The notes under the pieces: generated by a model
The model's input: the letters and a program-made list of their open reading frames with translations, nothing else
The model's database searches: none
Told to the model about the DNA's origin: nothing
Shown here: positions 28,485 to 37,594 of the stretch, piece by piece
How the letters are laid out: each line of letters begins with the position of its first letter
How positions within the stretch are numbered: the first letter of the stretch is position 1
Program-made: the position numbers and the translations under genes
NCBI GenBank assembly: GCA_017542305.1
Contig: JAFXXK010000014.1
Coordinates: 35,207-99,206 of the forward strand
Direction: 5' to 3'
DNA length: 64,000 bases
From: a bacterium
GTDB lineage: Bacteria > Cyanobacteriota > Vampirovibrionia > Gastranaerophilales > Gastranaerophilaceae

Positions 28485-28554
28485 AAGTAACTAAGTAACT
28501 AAGTGATTAGGTTTTTACGGTTACAATATAAAGCTTAATATTACTTAGTTACTT
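28485..28554. repeat. 14-bp inverted repeat between rpmF and plsX
   Basis: AAGTAACTAAGTAA at 28485-28498 and its perfect reverse complement TTACTTAGTTACTT at 28541-28554, with a 42-nt spacer. It begins 2 bp after the rpmF stop and ends 29 bp before plsX. A transcript stem could slow or tune expression of the downstream fatty-acid genes. Confidence 0.6.
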
Positions 28555-28583
28555 AATAACTTTTATTATAAAGGGAGAGTGTA

Positions 28584-29642
28584 ATGACAAGAATAGCCGT
28601 AGACGCAATGGGTGGTGATCACGCTCCGCACGAAATAGTTGCGGGAGCAGTTTGGGCAGCAAAAGAATACGGAGTTGCCATTGAGTTAGTCGGAAAACAG
28701 GATCGTATTGAACAGGAACTCGATAAGATTACTCATGAAGGATTTATGACCGACTTAGGAAAAGGCGGCCCTCGCAGATATCGTATCAAAATAGATACGA
28801 GCAAACTTGATATAAAAATTACCCATGCTTCAGAAGTTATTGAAATGGGAGAAGCTCCCGGTCAGGCTATTCGTAAAAAGAAAAAATCATCAATAGTATT
28901 AGCCGTAGATGCAGTTGCTCAGGGAAGTTCTGATGCTGTTGTTGCTGCAGGTTCTACAGGAGCAGCTATGGCATCAAGTCTGTTCGGATTGGGACGTTTA
29001 CCCGGTATTGACAGACCTGCTATTGCAGTTACATTACCGACAATAAAAAAACCGATTGTTGTGATTGATGGCGGAGCTAACAGTAATTGTACACCTGAAA
29101 TGCTTCTGCAGTTTGCTATTATGGGTGCAACATTCTCTAAAAATGTTTTAGGAGTAGATCATCCGAGAATCGGTGTACTTAATATCGGTGAGGAAGCCGG
29201 TAAAGGTAATGAACTTGCCCAAACAGCATATAAACTTCTGGAAGAACAGCAGGATAAAATTAATTTTGTAGGAAATATTGAAGGAAAAGAACTTTTCTTA
29301 AGCATTTGCGACGTTGTAGTTTGTGACGGATTTGTCGGCAATGTAGCATTGAAAGTTACGGAAGGTGCTTCTTCAATGTTATTCAGAATGTTGAAAAATG
29401 AATTTAAGGCTGATTTACTCGGTAAAATTATCGGTTTATTAGCAAAACCGTTTATGAAAAGAATTTACACAAAAATAAATTACGAAGAATTTGGCGGAGC
29501 CTTATTACTTGGAGTAAAAGGGATTACCGTAATTTCGCATGGCAGAAGTTATGCATATGCCATAAAAAATGCCGTAAGAGTAGCAAAAGATGCAGTTGAA
29601 TCGGGTGTTAACGAAAAAATTGCAAGATTTCACGAGGAATAG
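28584..29642 (+). CDS. plsX: Phosphate acyltransferase PlsX
   Basis: A 352-residue protein that makes acyl-phosphate from acyl-ACP for phospholipid synthesis. The start RIAVDAMGGDHAPHEIVAGA is the PlsX signature. Also seen: ITHASEVIEMGEAPGQAIRK, VVAAGSTGAAMASSLFGLGR, and GFVGNVALKVTEGASSMLFR. A perfect AAAGGGAG ribosome site precedes the ATG. Located between rpmF and fabH in a fatty-acid cluster, 5 bp before fabH. Confidence 0.96.
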   Translation: MTRIAVDAMGGDHAPHEIVAGAVWAAKEYGVAIELVGKQDRIEQELDKITHEGFMTDLGKGGPRRYRIKIDTSKLDIKITHASEVIEMGEAPGQAIRKKKKSSIVLAVDAVAQGSSDAVVAAGSTGAAMASSLFGLGRLPGIDRPAIAVTLPTIKKPIVVIDGGANSNCTPEMLLQFAIMGATFSKNVLGVDHPRIGVLNIGEEAGKGNELAQTAYKLLEEQQDKINFVGNIEGKELFLSICDVVVCDGFVGNVALKVTEGASSMLFRMLKNEFKADLLGKIIGLLAKPFMKRIYTKINYEEFGGALLLGVKGITVISHGRSYAYAIKNAVRVAKDAVESGVNEKIARFHEE

Positions 29643-29647
29643 AAAAC

Positions 29648-30655
29648 ATGACAGATAAATTAATACCGTTAAGAATAGCAGGCGTTGGATATTGTGTTCC
29701 TGACACGGTTATTACAAATGAAGATTTGACAAAACTATACGAAACATCTGATGAATGGATTTATACTCGTACAGGCATTAAAGAACGCCGACTCGTTTCC
29801 GGAAACCAAAATGCCATAGATTTAGGCTATGAAGCGGCAAAGAATGCTATTGAAAAATCGGGTTTTGCTCCGGATGAAATCGATATGATTATTGCGGCAT
29901 CAACAGCACCGATAGAACTATATTCTATGGGATGTCAAATTCATAAAAGATTAGGTATCACAAGACAAATCCCTGCATTTGATATTTCCGCGGCATGCAC
30001 AGGTTTAATATATGGTTTAAGTCTTGCTAAAGGACTGATTGCATCAGGCATGTATAAAAATATTTTAATCGTTGCTACAGACAACAATTCTAAGCTTTTG
30101 GACTGGACGGACAGAGGAACCTCTATCCTTTTCGGTGACGGAGCGGGAGCAATGGTTGTAACACAAGCTGAAGACGGCATTGATGATATTATATCCATTG
30201 ATATCAAATCCGATGGTAATTATGACCACTTAATCAGTTTACCGTTTGACGGAAAGAATTGTCCTTTGGTAGAACCTAGTGAAGTAAAACCTAGTATTAT
30301 TAAAATGAATGGCAGAGGAGTTTACTCTTTTGTTGCAAAAATTCTTCCAAAATATGTAGAAGAATTATTGCATAATGCAGGTTTGAAATCAGAAGATGTT
30401 GACTATATGATTCCGCATCAGGCAAATATAAGAATTATACAAGCTGTTCAGGACAGACTGGGACTTCCTGAGGAAAAAGTTGTAACAAATATCAAATATT
30501 ACGGTAATACTTCTGCGGCATCCATTCCTATTGCATTAGCTGAAGGTGTCGAAACCGGCAAAGTAAAACTAAATTCTACAGCACTTCTTTGCGGTTTTGG
30601 TGCAGGCATGACATGGGGTGGAGCAATCGTTCGTCTACGCGAAGGTATTTGCTAA
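29648..30655 (+). CDS. fabH: 3-oxoacyl-ACP synthase III (FabH)
   Basis: A 335-residue beta-ketoacyl-ACP synthase III, which condenses acetyl-CoA or a branched primer with malonyl-ACP to start type II fatty-acid synthesis. The catalytic Cys is in AFDISAACTGLIYGL. The His is in YMIPHQANIRIIQ and the Asn in YYGNTSAASIPIAL, giving the C-H-N triad. The N-terminus (EWIYTRTGIKERRLV) is typical. It follows plsX by 5 bp. A calpain-like gene lies between it and fabD. Confidence 0.96.
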   Translation: MTDKLIPLRIAGVGYCVPDTVITNEDLTKLYETSDEWIYTRTGIKERRLVSGNQNAIDLGYEAAKNAIEKSGFAPDEIDMIIAASTAPIELYSMGCQIHKRLGITRQIPAFDISAACTGLIYGLSLAKGLIASGMYKNILIVATDNNSKLLDWTDRGTSILFGDGAGAMVVTQAEDGIDDIISIDIKSDGNYDHLISLPFDGKNCPLVEPSEVKPSIIKMNGRGVYSFVAKILPKYVEELLHNAGLKSEDVDYMIPHQANIRIIQAVQDRLGLPEEKVVTNIKYYGNTSAASIPIALAEGVETGKVKLNSTALLCGFGAGMTWGGAIVRLREGIC

Positions 30656-30767
30656 ATATTTTATGTAACAGAATGTAAATATATTTTTTGTGCATATCAA
30701 TTATATATCCTTGTAATACTTTACATGTATAGAGAAGTATTAATGTTTGAATGAAAGGATATTATTT

Positions 30768-32978
30768 ATGACAGGAGATATGCAGAGGATTGCTGAGCAA
30801 ATCCGGAATAACCCGGCGATACAAGGCAGAGTCGAAGTTATTAATGTTCAAGCAAGAACAGGTACCCCTGATATAGGAGGTCTGCTAAGGACAGGTCAAA
30901 TTCGCGCAAATGGAACACCTGCGACCTCGGATGGAGCAGATCCGCAAAAAGAAGTTGTTTCGAAGGAAAATGCTAAATATAAAGACCATGACGGTATGTT
31001 AATCAGGTATGCCGACGGTACAGTTGATTTTGTTGTAGATAGTACAAAAGGTAACAACAAACTTAGAAATATTTTATCCTTCAAGAACGAAAAAGATTTC
31101 ACTAATACAAAACCTGAAAAACAGACTCACTATAAGGCTGTAACAAAAGATGGTCAGACCACATTTGAAAAAGTACAAGAAACTACATACAAATACCACC
31201 ATAACGGTAAAATATCCTATTCGGAAACAAAAGATGCGGAAGGCATTATCTTAAATAAAGCCGAATATAACAAAGACGGTAAAGTAACGAAAAAAATTGT
31301 AAATGATAAAGAAGGAAATTTACAATTTACCTACAAGTACAAATATGAAAAAGACGGTACAAGATTATCCGAAAAATACGATAAGGATGATAAACTTGTG
31401 TTAACCGGTGAAACAAAATATAACGGAGATAAACCTGTTTCAACCGTAACAAAATACCCTGGCGGACAGGTAGCTTGTGAAGTTACATACGACGAAAACG
31501 GTAAAAAACAAACCCAAAAAGATTATTATGAAAACGGTCAAATAAAAGCCGATACGGTATATCACGACAACGGAGTAATAAAAACTCAGACATTATATGA
31601 TGAACAAGGGAATATCACTAAAAAAATTACCGACGAAATTGACGGTAACTTTGAGCATTCCGCACAAGTTTCAGAAGGCGACTGCTACTTGATGTCAGCT
31701 ATCAATGGGATAAGAGAAACCGAAGAAGGTCAAAAGATATTATCAGATTTGGTACAGGTGACAACAAATGAAAATGGAGAAAAAGTTTATACTGTAACCT
31801 TACCGGGGGCACAACTTGCAGCTGAAGGGTTAAAAACCGACAGCAGAATTAAACCCGGAACTGTAGCAATAACAGGAACATATACTTTTACGGAAGCCGA
31901 AATGCAGGAAATTTTAAAACAAGCAGGCAGAAAATATTCTTTGGGTGACGGTGATGTTGTACTCTTAGAAGCCGCATTTGAAAAATACAGAATGGAAGTA
32001 AGCGAAACATTAAAAGCTAATGATATTGCACCGGGCTCGGTAGGACAGGGCGATGCAGGCTTACAAACAGGAATGGATGAAAACAATATTCTTGCGGGCG
32101 GACAGGCTGAAGATGCACTATTTATATTAACAGGTAAACCCTCAAAAGTTTATTCAAATAAAAAAACACAATACGGACTTTCTTATGAAGATTTACAGCA
32201 AGATAAAGTTCAATTAACGCCAATGGGACAAACTACAAGTTTGGTTGCCGCTCAATCTAATTTGAAAGCAACATCATCTATTGACGGTCCGGTTACTAAC
32301 CAAAAAGATGAACTTGATGAAATGTTGGATCAGATAATGAATGACTCACAAGATGGACATATTGATAATGTTGCAACAGCTTCTTTTGCTCTTACGCATA
32401 AAGACGGTAAAGTATCCGGTCATGCACTGACAATTAAATCAGTTACAGCTGATACTGTTACATTAGTCAACCCTTGGCATCCTGATAAAGAAATTACAAT
32501 GTCAAGAGAAGATTTCAAACGCAGTGCTAAGAAAGTAACAGTTGCATCAATGACAGATTCTCCAAGCGGTAATGACAGCAACAAACCGGATATTCACGAT
32601 ATTATCAATCATATAATCGGAAATAACGGACAAATTGGAAACGGCGGACAGGGACATGGGAACGGACAACTTAGCGAAGAAACTCAGCAGGCTATCATTC
32701 AGGCAGCTGAACATGCGGGAATTCATACAAATTCTGCTCCACAAGTACATGGCAGCTACACCATTCCGAGAGGAATTTCTTATACAAATATGATAAAGGA
32801 AATGCTCAGACAACAGGGAATTGAACCCACTGCAGAAAATATCAGAAAAGCTAAAGAACAGTTTGAAGCATTAAATCCCGGAGCGGTTAAAACATATAAC
32901 GGAAGAAGACAGGACTGGAAAGGAAATCGGTACGTTATAGCTTATGAAACGGTTAAAGTACCAAAATTCGTTATGTAA
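30768..32978 (+). CDS. Calpain-like cysteine protease with YwqK/MORN-like repeats
   Basis: About 736 residues from the ATG at 30768, preceded by AAAGGA. Residues 130-300 are Tyr/Asn/Gly repeats (YHDNGVIKTQTLYDEQGNIT) like the YwqK/MORN type. Residues 300-575 look like peptidase C2 (calpain). VSEGDCYLMSAINGI holds Cys306, SGHALTIKSVTADTV holds His552 and LVNPWHPDKEITMSREDF holds Asn568, in the C-H-N order of calpains. The C-terminal 75 residues (GSYTIPRGISYTNMIKEMLR) resemble a LysM-type domain. No signal peptide is visible. It may be an exported or type III effector protease. It interrupts the fab cluster, between fabH and fabD. Confidence 0.6.
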   Translation: MTGDMQRIAEQIRNNPAIQGRVEVINVQARTGTPDIGGLLRTGQIRANGTPATSDGADPQKEVVSKENAKYKDHDGMLIRYADGTVDFVVDSTKGNNKLRNILSFKNEKDFTNTKPEKQTHYKAVTKDGQTTFEKVQETTYKYHHNGKISYSETKDAEGIILNKAEYNKDGKVTKKIVNDKEGNLQFTYKYKYEKDGTRLSEKYDKDDKLVLTGETKYNGDKPVSTVTKYPGGQVACEVTYDENGKKQTQKDYYENGQIKADTVYHDNGVIKTQTLYDEQGNITKKITDEIDGNFEHSAQVSEGDCYLMSAINGIRETEEGQKILSDLVQVTTNENGEKVYTVTLPGAQLAAEGLKTDSRIKPGTVAITGTYTFTEAEMQEILKQAGRKYSLGDGDVVLLEAAFEKYRMEVSETLKANDIAPGSVGQGDAGLQTGMDENNILAGGQAEDALFILTGKPSKVYSNKKTQYGLSYEDLQQDKVQLTPMGQTTSLVAAQSNLKATSSIDGPVTNQKDELDEMLDQIMNDSQDGHIDNVATASFALTHKDGKVSGHALTIKSVTADTVTLVNPWHPDKEITMSREDFKRSAKKVTVASMTDSPSGNDSNKPDIHDIINHIIGNNGQIGNGGQGHGNGQLSEETQQAIIQAAEHAGIHTNSAPQVHGSYTIPRGISYTNMIKEMLRQQGIEPTAENIRKAKEQFEALNPGAVKTYNGRRQDWKGNRYVIAYETVKVPKFVM

Positions 32979-33049
32979 CATAAATAGCGAAATATAAATA
33001 GCAAATTTAAAATTAGAGTAATACGGTGCAATAGCCGTAAAGGAAATTT

Positions 33050-33085
33050 AAGGCGGAACTTTTACATAAAAGTTCCGCCTTATTT
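33050..33085 (+). terminator. Hairpin terminator after the protease gene
   Basis: AAGGCGGAACTTTT-ACAT-AAAAGTTCCGCCTT, a perfect 14-bp stem. The T-run after it is weak (ATTTACTTAT). Its core GGCGGAAC/GTTCCGCC matches the terminator stem at 25286. Confidence 0.65.
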
Positions 33086-33157
33086 ACTTATCAGGTGTTT
33101 GTTGTATAATTACCATAGGATGCGTAGATGCGCAATAACATATTATGAGAGGGATAT

Positions 33158-34111
33158 ATGAAAATGAGTAAAAAAATAGCATTTCTTTTTCCCGGACAAG
33201 GTGCTCAGTCTGTTGGGATGGGAAAAGATTTATATGATAATTTTGAAGCCGCAAAAAATGTTTACGACACAGCCGATAAAGTACTCGGAAAAAGTATTAC
33301 AACACTTTGTTTTGAAGGTCCTGAGGATGCTTTAAAACAAACTGTTAATACTCAGCCATGCATTGTTGCAACCTCTATTGCAGCATTAGAAACATTAAAA
33401 TCAGAATTGGATATAGAACCTGATTATGTTGCAGGACACAGCTTAGGCGAATATTGTGCTATGTATGCGGCAGGCGTTATGAGTCTGGATACAACCCTTA
33501 ACGCTATTCAAAAAAGAGCCGATTTAATGAGCCAAACTAAGGGCGGCGCTATGGCAGCCGTTCTTAATGCCAGCGAAGAAGTTTTGAAAGCAGGCTTAGC
33601 AGAAGGTTCAAAAATAGGCTACGTTGATGTTGCAAACTACAATTCGCCTGTTCAGGTTGTAATTACCGGTGATGAGAATGCTGTAAAAGCAGCCGGAGAT
33701 TACATTTTGGCTAACGGTGCAAGACGAGTTGTTCCGCTTGCAGTTTCAGGGGCTTTCCATTCAAAATTTATGGAAAACGCAGGCAAAGAATTCGAAAGTT
33801 TTGCTAAAACTCTGGATTTGAATAACGCAGAAATCCCTGTTATTACAAATGTTGATGCAAAAGCAACAACTTCAAATGAAGATTTCAGAACAAAAATGCC
33901 TCGCCAGATTTATTCATCAGTTCATTGGACACAAACCATCCAAAAAATGGCGGCAGACGGAGTTGAAATTTTTGTTGAAATCGGACCTGGGAAAGTTCTT
34001 GCAGGATTGAATAAAAAAATCGTACCCGAAGCAAAAGTATTCAACGTATTTGATAAAGAAAGTTTAGAAAGTACAATATCTTCATTAAAAGAAGAATTGG
34101 CTTTGGTATAG
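33158..34111 (+). CDS. fabD: Malonyl-CoA:ACP transacylase (FabD)
   Basis: A 317-residue acyltransferase that loads malonyl groups onto ACP. KIAFLFPGQGAQSVGMGKDL is the entry. The nucleophile Ser is in YVAGHSLGEYCAMYAAGVM. The Gln near QTVNTQPCIVATSIAAL and the catalytic-His segment AVSGAFHSKFMENAG are present. The ATG two codons later (MSKKIAF) is an alternative start; a GAGAGGG ribosome site precedes both. It lies 53 bp upstream of fabG. Confidence 0.96.
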   Translation: MKMSKKIAFLFPGQGAQSVGMGKDLYDNFEAAKNVYDTADKVLGKSITTLCFEGPEDALKQTVNTQPCIVATSIAALETLKSELDIEPDYVAGHSLGEYCAMYAAGVMSLDTTLNAIQKRADLMSQTKGGAMAAVLNASEEVLKAGLAEGSKIGYVDVANYNSPVQVVITGDENAVKAAGDYILANGARRVVPLAVSGAFHSKFMENAGKEFESFAKTLDLNNAEIPVITNVDAKATTSNEDFRTKMPRQIYSSVHWTQTIQKMAADGVEIFVEIGPGKVLAGLNKKIVPEAKVFNVFDKESLESTISSLKEELALV

Positions 34112-34164
34112 GAAAATAAAGTAGGGTAAACTCAAATTTACCAATATATAAGGAGAAAGATAAA

Positions 34165-34896
34165 ATGACAGAGAGAAAAATTGCTTTAATCACAGGTGGT
34201 TCAAGAGGTATTGGTTTTAGCTGTGCAAAAGAACTTGCACAAAACGGCTGCGATATCATTATCAATGATATTTGCGATGCTGCTACCGCACAACCCGCAA
34301 TAGATGAAATAAAAGCATTAGGCGCAGACGCATGGTTTTATCAATTTGATGTATCAAATGATGAACAGGTTAAAGCTGCAGTTGACAAAATGATAGCAGA
34401 ACACGGCAAAATTGATATCTTGTTAAATAATGCAGGTATTACAAAAGATGGTTTGTTCTTAAGAATGGATGCTGAACAATGGGAAAGAGTTATCAAAATT
34501 AACTTAGGTTCAGCTTACTATGTAACCCATGCCGTAATCAAATATATGATGAAAGCTCGTCAGGGTTCAATTATCAACATGTCATCAATTGTCGGCGTTC
34601 ACGGTAACTCAGGTCAGGCAAACTATTCAGCATCTAAAGCCGGCTTAATCGGTTTAACTAAAACTTTGGCGAAAGAATTCGGTTCAAGAAACATAAGAGT
34701 TAACGCAGTATGTCCGGGATTTATTCAAACAGCTATGACTGCAAACTTAGGTAATATCGAAGAATATGCAAAAGCTATTCCGATGCAGAGATTCGGTACT
34801 CCTGAAGATATTGCTAAAGTTGTTAAATTCCTTGCACTTGATACCGAATATGTAACAGGTCAGGCTATCGAAGTTGCAGGCGGTTTGATGTTATAA
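34165..34896 (+). CDS. fabG: 3-oxoacyl-ACP reductase (FabG)
   Basis: A 243-residue short-chain dehydrogenase that reduces beta-ketoacyl-ACP with NADPH. The cofactor motif is ALITGGSRGIGFSCA. The NNAG segment is ILLNNAGITKDGLF, the Ser is in INMSSIVGVHGNSGQ, and the Tyr-Lys pair in ANYSASKAGLIGLTK. Length and order are those of FabG. A perfect AAGGAG site precedes the ATG. Terminated by the hairpin at 34922. Confidence 0.95.
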   Translation: MTERKIALITGGSRGIGFSCAKELAQNGCDIIINDICDAATAQPAIDEIKALGADAWFYQFDVSNDEQVKAAVDKMIAEHGKIDILLNNAGITKDGLFLRMDAEQWERVIKINLGSAYYVTHAVIKYMMKARQGSIINMSSIVGVHGNSGQANYSASKAGLIGLTKTLAKEFGSRNIRVNAVCPGFIQTAMTANLGNIEEYAKAIPMQRFGTPEDIAKVVKFLALDTEYVTGQAIEVAGGLML

Positions 34897-34921
34897 TTTT
34901 TTTAAGACTAACATTTTAAAA

Positions 34922-34965
34922 GGGAAACTCCTCAAATTGAGGAGTTTCTCTTAGTTTTTTATAAA
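34922..34965. terminator. Bidirectional rho-independent terminator
   Basis: GAAACTCCTCA-AAT-TGAGGAGTTTC, an 11-bp stem, followed by TCTTAGTTTTTT. It separates fabG from the convergent PSFG gene and probably serves both. Confidence 0.85.
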
Positions 34966-35754
34966 TTGAGCCAAATCTTCGTCTTTAAAATGAGATTTCT
35001 TGCCGAGAAGCTTATTTACATGATGGCGGATAGTTTCTTTTATCTCTTCCAGCATAGCTCTGCTGCGCTTATAGTTTGCATAATTCGGATTAACATGTTT
35101 TAACGGTGCATGTGTTTTGTTTTCATGGAATTCAAATCTGTCTAACTCATACGTCGGATTTCCGTTAGAATTTGTTCCTGTCTTTTTAAATACCGCTCTT
35201 AGCATTATTTCTTTGTTATCTTTTGAACGCAGCAGAACATTGTCATGCTTTACAAATTCTTTGACACTATTATTTATGGCAAGGCTCAAATTCCTTATAT
35301 AATCATTTTTTGCAGTTTGGTCTGACCAAAACGGATCAGCTTTTGCTAAACCGATATTTTTCATCCCTTTAATATTTTCAACAATCGAAACATCTCCGCC
35401 TGTTACAATATATCCTAATCTGCCGCCATTATATACAGAACGCACATGCTGAAACATAGAATAATCACTATCCAAGTGCAAAAGCTGTCTTATCATATCT
35501 CTGTGCAATTTGCCGACAGGCTCCGCAGCATCAATTTTTCGGGTTATACCGAATACACTTCTCAAATTTGCATAAAAATCCTGATTCAGCCAGCTTACAA
35601 GCTGAGCATTTAATGTTCTGTATAATTTTTTATTTGAACTCGGGCTGACAAATATATCCCCGCAGCCTGTTTCATTTTTCAGACAAATATTTACCCTGAA
35701 CGAATGTCCGAACGATGGAGTTACATTATGCTCCTTTATGCTATCTACTTTCAT
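34951..35754 (-). CDS. PSFG-motif protein (hypothetical)
   Basis: A 267-residue protein. It starts MKVDSIKEHNVTPSFGHSFR: a short, variable N-terminus, then PSFG around residues 13-16. The middle has NGGRLGYIVTGGDVSIVENI. A basic C-terminal region has ETIRHHVNKLLGKKSHFKDE. No recognised domain. The N-terminal motif is shared with at least three other proteins in this window (43525, 48191 and 55252). Its insertion between fabG and acpP, on the opposite strand, suggests a newcomer to the fatty-acid cluster. Confidence 0.65.
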   Translation of the reverse strand: MKVDSIKEHNVTPSFGHSFRVNICLKNETGCGDIFVSPSSNKKLYRTLNAQLVSWLNQDFYANLRSVFGITRKIDAAEPVGKLHRDMIRQLLHLDSDYSMFQHVRSVYNGGRLGYIVTGGDVSIVENIKGMKNIGLAKADPFWSDQTAKNDYIRNLSLAINNSVKEFVKHDNVLLRSKDNKEIMLRAVFKKTGTNSNGNPTYELDRFEFHENKTHAPLKHVNPNYANYKRSRAMLEEIKETIRHHVNKLLGKKSHFKDEDLAQFIKN

Positions 35755-35874
35755 CTTGAGACCTCTAAATTTTAAGAAAACTATAGATATATTATAACCA
35801 AAGAAAATTTTTTTTGCTAAAAATTAAGCAATAGTTAAGTTTGTTTACAAATACGCTTATAATTTGTAAATTTG

Positions 35875-35903
35875 TTGCAAAAAAATATTTAACAAGTTAT
35901 AAT
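35875..35903 (+). promoter_or_regulatory. Promoter for acpP
   Basis: TTGCAA at 35875-35880, 17-bp spacer, perfect TATAAT at 35898-35903. The ATG of acpP is 53 bp further on, after a GAGGAA ribosome site. Confidence 0.6.
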
Positions 35904-35956
35904 CAATACATAGAAAATTTAGTAATATACATAAACTAAAAATGAGGAAAAAGAAG

Positions 35957-36187
35957 ATGAGTACATTAGAAAAAGTTAAAAAAGTTGTAGTAGATCAGTT
36001 AAGCGTAGATGAATCATTAGTTACTCCTGAAGCAAGCTTCACAGCTGACTTAGGTGCTGATTCATTAGATACAGTTGAATTAGTTATGGCTTTCGAAGAA
36101 GAATTCGGTTGCGAAATTCCTGATGAAGAAGCTGAAAAAATTCAGACAGTTCAAGACGCTGTTAACTATATCGACTCTCATAAGTAA
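35957..36187 (+). CDS. acpP: Acyl carrier protein
   Basis: A 76-residue ACP from the ATG at 35957 ([20 protein letters not shown]). The ATG five codons earlier is less likely because the GAGGAA ribosome site lies just before 35957. The phosphopantetheine Ser sits in [20 protein letters not shown], the standard DSL motif. Highly acidic, as usual. Carries growing acyl chains for the Fab enzymes around it. It has its own promoter and a hairpin follows before fabF. Confidence 0.97.
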   Translation: MSTLEKVKKVVVDQLSVDESLVTPEASFTADLGADSLDTVELVMAFEEEFGCEIPDEEAEKIQTVQDAVNYIDSHK

Positions 36188-36216
36188 TCGGAGATTATTT
36201 AGGTCGAAGAATTTTA

Positions 36217-36250
36217 CAAGGGGAGAATTAATATCTAATTTTCCCCTTAT
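36217..36250 (+). terminator. Hairpin between acpP and fabF
   Basis: AAGGGGAGAATTA-ATATC-TAATTTTCCCCTT, a stem of about 13 bp without a T-run. It could be a weak terminator or an mRNA-stability stem that lets acpP be expressed above fabF. Confidence 0.5.
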
Positions 36251-36283
36251 ATATTATCATTAGAGGGATATAAAGGTACAAAA

Positions 36284-37537
36284 ATGACAAAAAGAAGAGT
36301 AGTTATTACAGGGATGGGTGCCGTTACACCGCTTGGTATCGGTGTTGATAAGTTTTGGAACAGCCTTGTTGAAGGGAAAAGCGGTATTGCCACATCCACA
36401 TTAATAGATATAACAAAACATGATGTTAAGATTTCGGGGGAAGTTAAAAATTTTAATCCTGAAGAATATCTTGACCCTAAAGATGCGAAAAGGATGGACA
36501 GATTTATCCAGTTTGCAATGGTTGCAGCCGATGAAGCATATAAAGATGCAAAATTGGATGAGTTAAAAGATTTTGACCCTTACAGAATAGGGGTCATAGT
36601 TAGCGCCGCAGCAGGCGGGTTCAGAACATTTGAAGATAACCACAAAAGAATTATTGAAAAAGGACCGACAAAATGTTCACCCTTTACAATACCTATGTTA
36701 ATTGTAAATATGCCATCCGGCAGAATTTCAATGAAATACGGGTTTAAAGGGATTAATAAAGTTGTTATTTCAGCTTGCGCAACAGGTACTCACTCTGTTG
36801 GGGATGCATTCCGTTCTATACAGTACGGAGATGCAGATATCATCATGGCAGGCGGCTGCGAAGCAACAATTTGTGATGTCGGAGTTGGTGCATTTACCGT
36901 TGCAAGAACTTTATCAAAAAGAAATGATGAACCTGAAAAAGCTTCAAGACCATACGATAAAGACAGAGATGGCTTTGTAATGGGTGAAGGTGCAGGTGTT
37001 CTTGTTCTTGAAGAATATGAACATGCTAAAAAACGTGGTGCAAAGATTTATGCAGAAGTTGTAGGTTACGGTCAAACAGGTGATGCTTATGATATGGTTG
37101 CTCCGGATCCGCATGGTTTTGGTGCAATAAAAGCTATGGAATTGGCACTAAAAGATGCTGAAATGGCACCAAAAGAAGTTCAGTATATCAATACTCACGG
37201 TACAAGTACCGGTTTGGGTGATGTTGCAGAATCCCATGCCGTTGCAGAAGTATTTGGCGACAGAAAGAAAAATCCTGAACTGCTTGTAAGCTCTACAAAG
37301 AGTATGCACGGACACATGCTCGGGGCTACCGGTGCTGTTGAAGCTATTGTTTGTGCTAAGGTTATTACGGATCATATTGTTCCGCCAACCATTAACCTTG
37401 ACAATCAGGATGAAGCTGTTGCTGATCTTGATTATGTACCACATAAATCAAGAAAAGCAGAAATTCATGCAGCCCTTTCTAATTCATTCGGATTTGGCGG
37501 TCAAAATGCTTCAATTATTCTAAAAGAAGTAAAATAA
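36284..37537 (+). CDS. fabF: 3-oxoacyl-ACP synthase II (FabF)
   Basis: A 417-residue beta-ketoacyl-ACP synthase II. RRVVITGMGAVTPLGIGVDK is the entry. The nucleophilic Cys is in VVISACATGTHSVGDAFRSI, and the two His residues are in YINTHGTSTGLGDVAE and MHGHMLGATGAVEAIVC. The last part (SNSFGFGGQNASIILKE) is the conserved end. It elongates acyl chains in the cytoplasm. It follows acpP, as in most bacteria. Confidence 0.96.
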   Translation: MTKRRVVITGMGAVTPLGIGVDKFWNSLVEGKSGIATSTLIDITKHDVKISGEVKNFNPEEYLDPKDAKRMDRFIQFAMVAADEAYKDAKLDELKDFDPYRIGVIVSAAAGGFRTFEDNHKRIIEKGPTKCSPFTIPMLIVNMPSGRISMKYGFKGINKVVISACATGTHSVGDAFRSIQYGDADIIMAGGCEATICDVGVGAFTVARTLSKRNDEPEKASRPYDKDRDGFVMGEGAGVLVLEEYEHAKKRGAKIYAEVVGYGQTGDAYDMVAPDPHGFGAIKAMELALKDAEMAPKEVQYINTHGTSTGLGDVAESHAVAEVFGDRKKNPELLVSSTKSMHGHMLGATGAVEAIVCAKVITDHIVPPTINLDNQDEAVADLDYVPHKSRKAEIHAALSNSFGFGGQNASIILKEVK

Positions 37538-37551
37538 ACTATAAATATAAC

Positions 37552-37587
37552 AAAAAAACGGTGTTTAAATTTAAACACCGTTTTTTT
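37552..37587. terminator. Bidirectional rho-independent terminator
   Basis: ACGGTGTTTAAA/TTTAAACACCGT, a 12-bp perfect palindrome with A-run before and T-run after, so it works in both directions between fabF and the convergent gene at 37595. Confidence 0.85.
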
Positions 37588-37594
37588 ATTTTTA

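Noticed and set aside
28520..28580. FapR-type operator before plsX
   Set aside because: ATTACTTAGTTACTTAAT only loosely resembles the FapR consensus and no fapR gene is seen. The inverted repeat is described instead.
35858..35863. Second TATAAT upstream of acpP
   Set aside because: Its -35 region (TTAAGT) is weak; the TTGCAA-17-TATAAT pair nearer to the gene is better.
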